The notes beneath the pieces are model-generated. The model saw only the letters and a list, made by a program, of their open reading frames with translations. It made no database searches and was not told the origin of the DNA. From Nematostella vectensis (Eukaryota; Cnidaria; Anthozoa; Actiniaria; Edwardsiidae), in contig NC_064041.1 in NCBI RefSeq assembly GCF_932526225.1, positions 7,996,313 through 8,060,312 on the forward strand: a stretch of 64,000 nt of DNA, given 5' to 3'. This document shows, in pieces, positions 60,161 through 64,000 of the stretch. The translations under genes and the position numbers were made by a program. The number at the start of each line of letters is the position of its first letter. Positions within the stretch are counted from its first letter, which is position 1.

Positions 60161-61162
60161 TCATGGTAAACATGTTTGCATGAATCGGTACCACTGAGCG
60201 CATTTAGCAGGGGTAATAGTACCAATATTGCGCTGCAACGCTTGCAAAAGCAAACGCGTACGGAAAACTCCCAATGCAAGGCCTTGGTCTCTAGCCGCAC
60301 CCCTTTCTCCCATCTGGGCTTGTACTTCTGGCCTTGAGATGTCAGCTTTTATAGCCGCTTTAAGAGAGCTTATTGCCTGCTCCACAATGTTCAAAAAGTG
60401 GCTGTAGGGTGGTAGCATTTTCATCTCTGTATTGGGCCCGGGTACGGCAGGGTTGCGATATGGTGGCGCTCCATCGTAAATAAATATCACCATCTCGTCC
60501 GGGTCGAGGTTAAGTCTAGCCTGCGTAAGAAAGTCGCTGAACCGCTGTGCGTTCACGCCACCAATAATTGCCGAGTGGAATACAAGACCATTGATTGGTG
60601 ATATTGCCATTGTTACGGTAATGTTCCTCCCACGCTGCCCGCAGACCTGTCTATAGGCTCGCTCTCCTTGTCTAGCCCTCCCGTGACTTCTTGCGGTCCA
60701 GATATTGTAGCCGCATTCATCTACAAAGACCGAATGATGCACGACACCACGGTTCATAAACCAGTTGCCGTAGTCTATCTTCTGTAGAACGTCAGGTCTG
60801 TTCCTTTCCGCTGGGAGGGGCCTTGCCAGCTTTACACGGAACAACATGCCATCTAGCGTTCTCGCTACCGTGCGGTCGTGAATCCTTGGTTTCAAGGGCA
60901 GTCGCCTTCTTAGTTCTTGATTGATACGGCTAAGAGTAAGAAGGCAGTTGTCGTTAATGATATCGTTTAGGCAGTCTCTCATCTCGTCATCTACTCTTAC
61001 GTTATTTCTTCCACCTCCTGGTCTTTCTTCAATTCTCCCTTCTCGTATGTATCTAGCAACGACCCCCAATGTGTCCGCCACCAGGAGATAATCTTCCTCT
61101 TTATCTTCGAATGACCGTATAATTCGCTCGCGGTGCTCAAAGGGGATTTTTCTTGGAGGCAT
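60161..61162 (-). CDS. Tc1/IS630-type DDE transposase (DD30E spacing)
   Basis: Encodes 333 aa from the ATG at 61,162; an in-frame GTG eight codons earlier is less likely. The nuclear enzyme cuts and pastes its own element. Residues 1-105 look like a helix-turn-helix DNA-binding region, with an Arg/Gly-rich linker at 47-53. The DDE domain follows: D148 in VFVDECGYNIW, D230 in IFIYDGAPPY and E261 in LNIVEQAISS after LPPYS. The second Asp and the Glu are separated by 30 residues, against 34 in classical Tc1. The usual DNAPxH motif reads DGAPPY. The first helix-turn-helix region seems short, at TLGVVARYIREG, which might reflect a small in-frame deletion; that is inferred from memory of relatives. 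It is the only gene of the element. Confidence 0.9.
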   Translation of the reverse strand: MPPRKIPFEHRERIIRSFEDKEEDYLLVADTLGVVARYIREGRIEERPGGGRNNVRVDDEMRDCLNDIINDNCLLTLSRINQELRRRLPLKPRIHDRTVARTLDGMLFRVKLARPLPAERNRPDVLQKIDYGNWFMNRGVVHHSVFVDECGYNIWTARSHGRARQGERAYRQVCGQRGRNITVTMAISPINGLVFHSAIIGGVNAQRFSDFLTQARLNLDPDEMVIFIYDGAPPYRNPAVPGPNTEMKMLPPYSHFLNIVEQAISSLKAAIKADISRPEVQAQMGERGAARDQGLALGVFRTRLLLQALQRNIGTITPAKCAQWYRFMQTCLP

Positions 61163-61332
61163 TGCAACGGTACTGAACAATGGCACGGACTGTACAGTAT
61201 TGCCGAACAGATCTGTACAATGTTGTCTACATTTATAAAGTTATTTGTTTGGAAAGGGTTGCATAACCTTTTGAGAATGCGAAAGCTTATAAAATATCTA
61301 GTTTGGTAAAAAAAAAACACTCAAATTATCTA

Positions 61333-61775
61333 TTGTTTTATTGAAAAAAGATTGTTGGTTAATGAATGCAAAGAACGTCTAAATGTTTGTATAATCGCAC
61401 TAATTTATGTCATGTCCGTATAATGGTTGACTATAAATTCAATTGAATTCACTCTTTTTGTTAAAGATGTCAATAAACGCTAATAAATATAAGTTAAATT
61501 CACATGACTGTCAATTCGCACATTTGTCTATAGATTTTTTGTTAATGATCGAATAAACACGCAGATTAAAGTACATTTTTCGCCTTTGAATGACGAAAGG
61601 CGCGAATGACTGTCGATCTTTGCGATTGAATGTTACTGGCGATGTAAATATCGCTAATGAAATTTGTGTTCACGCAAATGAGCGCTTTATGACGAAAATG
61701 AATGTATATTCGCGTTTTTTATCGTAAATTACCGCAAATGAATGTAGATTTCCTGGTAATGAACAGCAAAAGGTG
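61333..61775 (-). repeat. Right terminal inverted repeat (~443 bp)
   Basis: Reverse complement of the left repeat, ending in AGCAAAAGGTG at 61,775. It would contain the transposase promoter, since the gene is transcribed leftward from 61,162. Confidence 0.85.
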
Positions 61776-61798
61776 TATACAGCGAACTTATTGCCAAA

Positions 61799-62050
61799 AT
61801 GGGTAGACTATGGATATTGGCTATCGCTGCGATTATTTGGCAAGTATGCACCACTGATGCTGTACGAAATCGGCAACTGCGAGCCAACGATGACGAAACC
61901 TATAAAACACTTGTCGACCTTTGTGAAGACAAGTTTGAAGTGCACGCAAGTCTGCACGCGTTCGAGTGTGGTTGTCCGACGATGTTTGTATCCCGAGATA
62001 TAAGTATTTTCGTTTTAATGACGTCATTAATGACGTCACACCTCACATGA
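61799..62050 (+). CDS. Small putative secreted protein or first exon, unknown
   Basis: ATG at 61,799, open for 83 codons. The first ~21 residues (MGRLWILAIAAIIWQVCTTD) look like a signal peptide: one Arg, a hydrophobic core, then a polar end. An acidic/basic segment with LCEDKFEVHASLHAFECGC follows, giving three Cys. From about codon 56 the frame runs into the inverted CRE-satellite unit, so the remaining residues are satellite-derived or beyond a real exon end. The transposon's right TA lies only 21 bp upstream, so the gene's leader or promoter may be interrupted. I recognise no family. It could be an exon of a larger gene or a chance ORF. Confidence 0.4.
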   Translation: MGRLWILAIAAIIWQVCTTDAVRNRQLRANDDETYKTLVDLCEDKFEVHASLHAFECGCPTMFVSRDISIFVLMTSLMTSHLT

Positions 62051-62112
62051 CTATTTATGCACCCCCCTTGACACCTATATGACATTCTCCAAGTGTGGTT
62101 GTCCGACGATGT
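61965..62112 (-). repeat. Single inverted CRE-satellite unit
   Basis: A unit of about 127 bp plus a 21-bp start of the next: AGTGTGGTTGTCCGACGATG occurs at 61,965 and 62,092. Read on the minus strand it aligns with the units at 55,629-56,320, and 62,031-62,105 is a close inverted match to 55,629-55,703. TGACGTCA octamers are at 62,019 and 62,031. Confidence 0.8.
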
Positions 62113-62134
62113 CCGACTCTCCTTAGTTAAATTT

Positions 62135-62330
62135 ATGGTTATTACATTAAGCGTCGAGTGTTCTTACATTAAGCGTTAAATCTGTTATTACATTAAGCGT
62201 TGAAAATTTGTTACATTAAGCGTTGATTTGTTGTTACATTAAGCGTTAGTGTTACATTAAGAGGTGCGATTTTTTTACATTACGCGTTAGTGTTACATTA
62301 AGCGGCAGTTGTTACATTAAGCGGCGATAC
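62135..62330. repeat. Cluster of nine TTACATTAAGCG motifs
   Basis: Nine copies of TTACATTAAGCG (one with AAGAG, one with TACGCG) in under 200 bp, at irregular spacing of about 16-26 bp and separated by unrelated bases. This looks like a set of protein-binding sites or a transposon subterminal region more than a simple tandem repeat. Confidence 0.85.
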
Positions 62331-63040
62331 ACACCCAACCAATTAATCAGTCGGTCGGTCAATCAGATAAACAAAGAAATAAACACGCATGAAAGCAACA
62401 AGAACAAGAGCCCTGGCGCTTGATTTGATATCTGGGTGTGCACGTGTTGACACTGGACAGTGTTACGTGAGTTTTGACAAACTGCCAAGGACGACGTCTA
62501 ATGTTGAAGAGTGAGAATTTTATTAACCTCATGTAAGTCTAACATTTATAGGCCAACATTCAAGTCAGAGGTTACCTTATTTAAATCTACACATGAAATA
62601 TGACTTAGAAAAAGTATTATCGGAGGAAATCGGAAATTTCTTGTTCTGAATATATAGTAATTTACATCATACAAATATTTCTTCTGAAGCATCAACTTCA
62701 GAATACCATTCCATTCTTTTGGTAACCAACTTTTTACAATAATTTTACAAAAAAACAACTGTAGACACCTATTCCAAATAAGGTTGCACTCTGAGAATTT
62801 ATTTGTTATGAACAAATAAAATATTAACGTGGATAAAAAACTAATGGTTTGGAAAACTGTAGCATTCTTGTTCATGTGACTTTCAAAGAAATCAATCAAC
62901 CATCTTTACATTTCCCATGAGCCACCGCAGGTTACAACATGTGGAACATTATGTGGACTCTCAATTGCAACCTTATTTGAAATACGTATATACACCTTTT
63001 TAAACTATGGTTGCACTCGAAGAATCCATGTAAAGCAACA
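62331..63040. other. Unique AT-rich region, no gene recognised
   Basis: Starts with a short CGGT/AATC tetranucleotide stretch. A minus-strand frame of about 110 codons (62,546-62,899) begins at TTG and shows no family signature. Pieces near 62,785-62,880 (TTGCACTC, TAGCATTCTTGTTCATGT) are diverged relatives of the duplicated segment to the right. Confidence 0.45.
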
Positions 63041-63250
63041 CGTAAAGCAAATAAGCGCAAATAAAAACTAATCCAGGCTTCAAGCTGTAGAATTCTTGCT
63101 CATGTTCTTGTGAACATTCGCGTGGATTTCAAATACTGTACCCATCGTAAAGCAAATAAGCGCAAATTAAAACTAATCCAGGCTTCAAGCTGTAGAATTC
63201 TTGCTCATGTTCTTGTGAACATTCGCATGGATTTCAAATACTGTACCAGG
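63041..63250. repeat. 105-bp tandem duplication
   Basis: Two near-identical units beginning CGTAAAGCAAATAAGCGCAA at 63,041 and 63,146, each containing CTGTAGAATTCTTGCTCATG. They differ at only a few bases. Confidence 0.93.
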
Positions 63251-63780
63251 ATTAAGCCGTTTATACGTTACCCAGAACCACTGTGGGTTTCGATACATCG
63301 ATTTTCAAGTGCAACGTTATTTGAAATAGGTGTATGATCTGAAAACGAAGGGGTTTGGAACGCGTGACCCCCTATTTACAATTCACAAGGGTTGCACACC
63401 GCTTGGTAGTCAGCCACGCCAACGATTATCAGAACTACTGGCTGGAATTTGTTTACGTGCTGAACCTTTTGATTCTCATGGAGACTTTCCTATTGATGTT
63501 TTGTGCTTCCAAGCTGCTCGTAGGTTGTCACATCTGTAATAATTTCTTTTACGTGTTCCAAATCCCTTTGCTCCTCGTGGAGGCCAAGGGAGCCCACAAA
63601 GTCTAATGACCCGGATGTTTTGCGGCTGCTGGGGATACTGTTCTATCGCCTTTGTGGATCAGCTTGCGAAAGAGGTGTAAGCACTGTTCGTACGTACAGA
63701 ACATGATACCAACTGTCACAGCGGCCTAAAAAACAACACCCACAAAAACATCATTGTTTTGTTACTATCTTGTTTTTACT
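63251..63780. other. Region with short open frames, origin unclear
   Basis: A plus-strand frame (63,330-63,539) gives a peptide with non-repetitive composition (TIHKGCTPLGSQPRQRLSEL), but it has no recognisable domain and stops quickly. It could be a degraded exon or mobile-element remnant. Confidence 0.3.
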
Positions 63781-63871
63781 ATCTTATCGTCGTTATTATT
63801 ATTTGTTTGTAGTGCGCCTTTTTTCATTTTGTTATATATGTAGAACTGTAAATTACTTTGTGGCAAAGCTA
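63781..63871 (+). mobile_element. Possible 3' end of a non-LTR retrotransposon
   Basis: The sequence TGTGGCAAAGCTAATATAAT followed at once by an A-rich tetranucleotide tail resembles LINE or SINE 3' ends. No coding region is present. The call rests on overall form only. Confidence 0.3.
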
Positions 63872-63945
63872 ATATAATAAATAAATAAATAAATAAACAA
63901 ACAAACAAACAAACAAACAAACAAACAAACAAACAAACAAACAAA

Positions 63946-63984
<39 letters not shown>

Positions 63985-63985
63985 A
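63872..63985. repeat. AAAT/AAAC tetranucleotide microsatellite
   Basis: Runs of AATA units, then about a dozen AACA units, then AATA units again. Confidence 0.97.
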
Positions 63986-64000
63986 ATACAGTGTCTTGGG

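Larger units (their letters stand above)
59659..61775. mobile_element. Tc1/IS630-like DNA transposon, complete (2117 bp)
   Basis: The ends are CACCTTTTGCTGTTCATTAC at the left and its exact reverse complement at the right. TA dinucleotides flank it at 59,657-59,658 and 61,776-61,777, the standard target duplication of the Tc1/mariner superfamily. It carries one transposase gene on the minus strand. Both long terminal repeats, the target duplication and an uninterrupted gene are present, so it may be young. Activity cannot be judged from sequence alone. Confidence 0.92.

Noticed and set aside
62024-62112. A 106-bp insertion with a 21-bp target duplication inside the short secreted ORF
   Set aside because: The 21-bp repeat itself belongs to the CRE satellite unit, as its counterpart is present at 55,629. 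It is a partial tandem unit and not a target duplication.
62546-62899. 117-codon minus-strand frame
   Set aside because: Starts at TTG, is AT-biased with no domain or conserved motif, and overlaps diverged noncoding repeats.
1-64000. tRNA, rRNA or other structural RNA genes
   Set aside because: No cloverleaf, no conserved rRNA blocks and no snRNA-like motif recognised on either strand.

Overview
The window is eukaryotic, almost certainly metazoan DNA. It is dominated by a head-to-tail cluster of intronless class A (rhodopsin-like) GPCR genes, embedded in GC-rich 28-bp minisatellite and separated by AT-rich flanks. A cnidarian (anthozoan) source is my best guess. It rests on the intronless, rapidly duplicating class A receptors and on a Tc1/IS630-type transposase of a kind I associate with corals and anemones; I could not test it.

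Bases 1-55,625 hold eleven receptor loci, all on the minus strand. Six are 'A' copies with an ATG and a full 5' flank (3938, 16084, 26523, 35412, 39111 frameshifted, 52680). Five are 'B' copies (9683, 21829, 30189 broken, 43118 broken, 47172 frameshifted). In every B copy a shared deletion of about 1.2 kb removed the start codon and proximal 5' flank and joined codon 7 to distal upstream DNA. The module is [28-bp array] - [3' flank with AATAAA] - [GPCR] - [5' flank], and eight arrays total about 24 kb. About 612-12,760 is repeated almost perfectly at 12,761-24,970 (offset 12,146), and a third relative of the A1 unit lies at about 34,140-38,680. The A3-B3 block and the A5-B4 block are an older duplicate pair sharing a hAT-like MITE insertion.

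Bases 55,626-64,000 are different. They hold a satellite of about 125 bp with CRE-like and E-box palindromes, a 49-bp satellite of about 51 copies with a 441-bp higher-order repeat, and a complete Tc1/IS630-type transposon with TIRs of about 430 bp, TA target duplications and an uninterrupted DD30E-spaced transposase. Next come a short ORF with a signal-peptide-like start 21 bp beyond the transposon, a cluster of TTACATTAAGCG motifs, short tandem duplications and a LINE-like A-rich tail.

The biological picture is a chemoreceptor- or neuroreceptor-like GPCR family expanding and decaying through recombination, probably aided by the arrays between copies. I found no RNA gene, CRISPR array or bacterial-type operon. 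The long open frames inside the minisatellites are consequences of a stop-free repeat.
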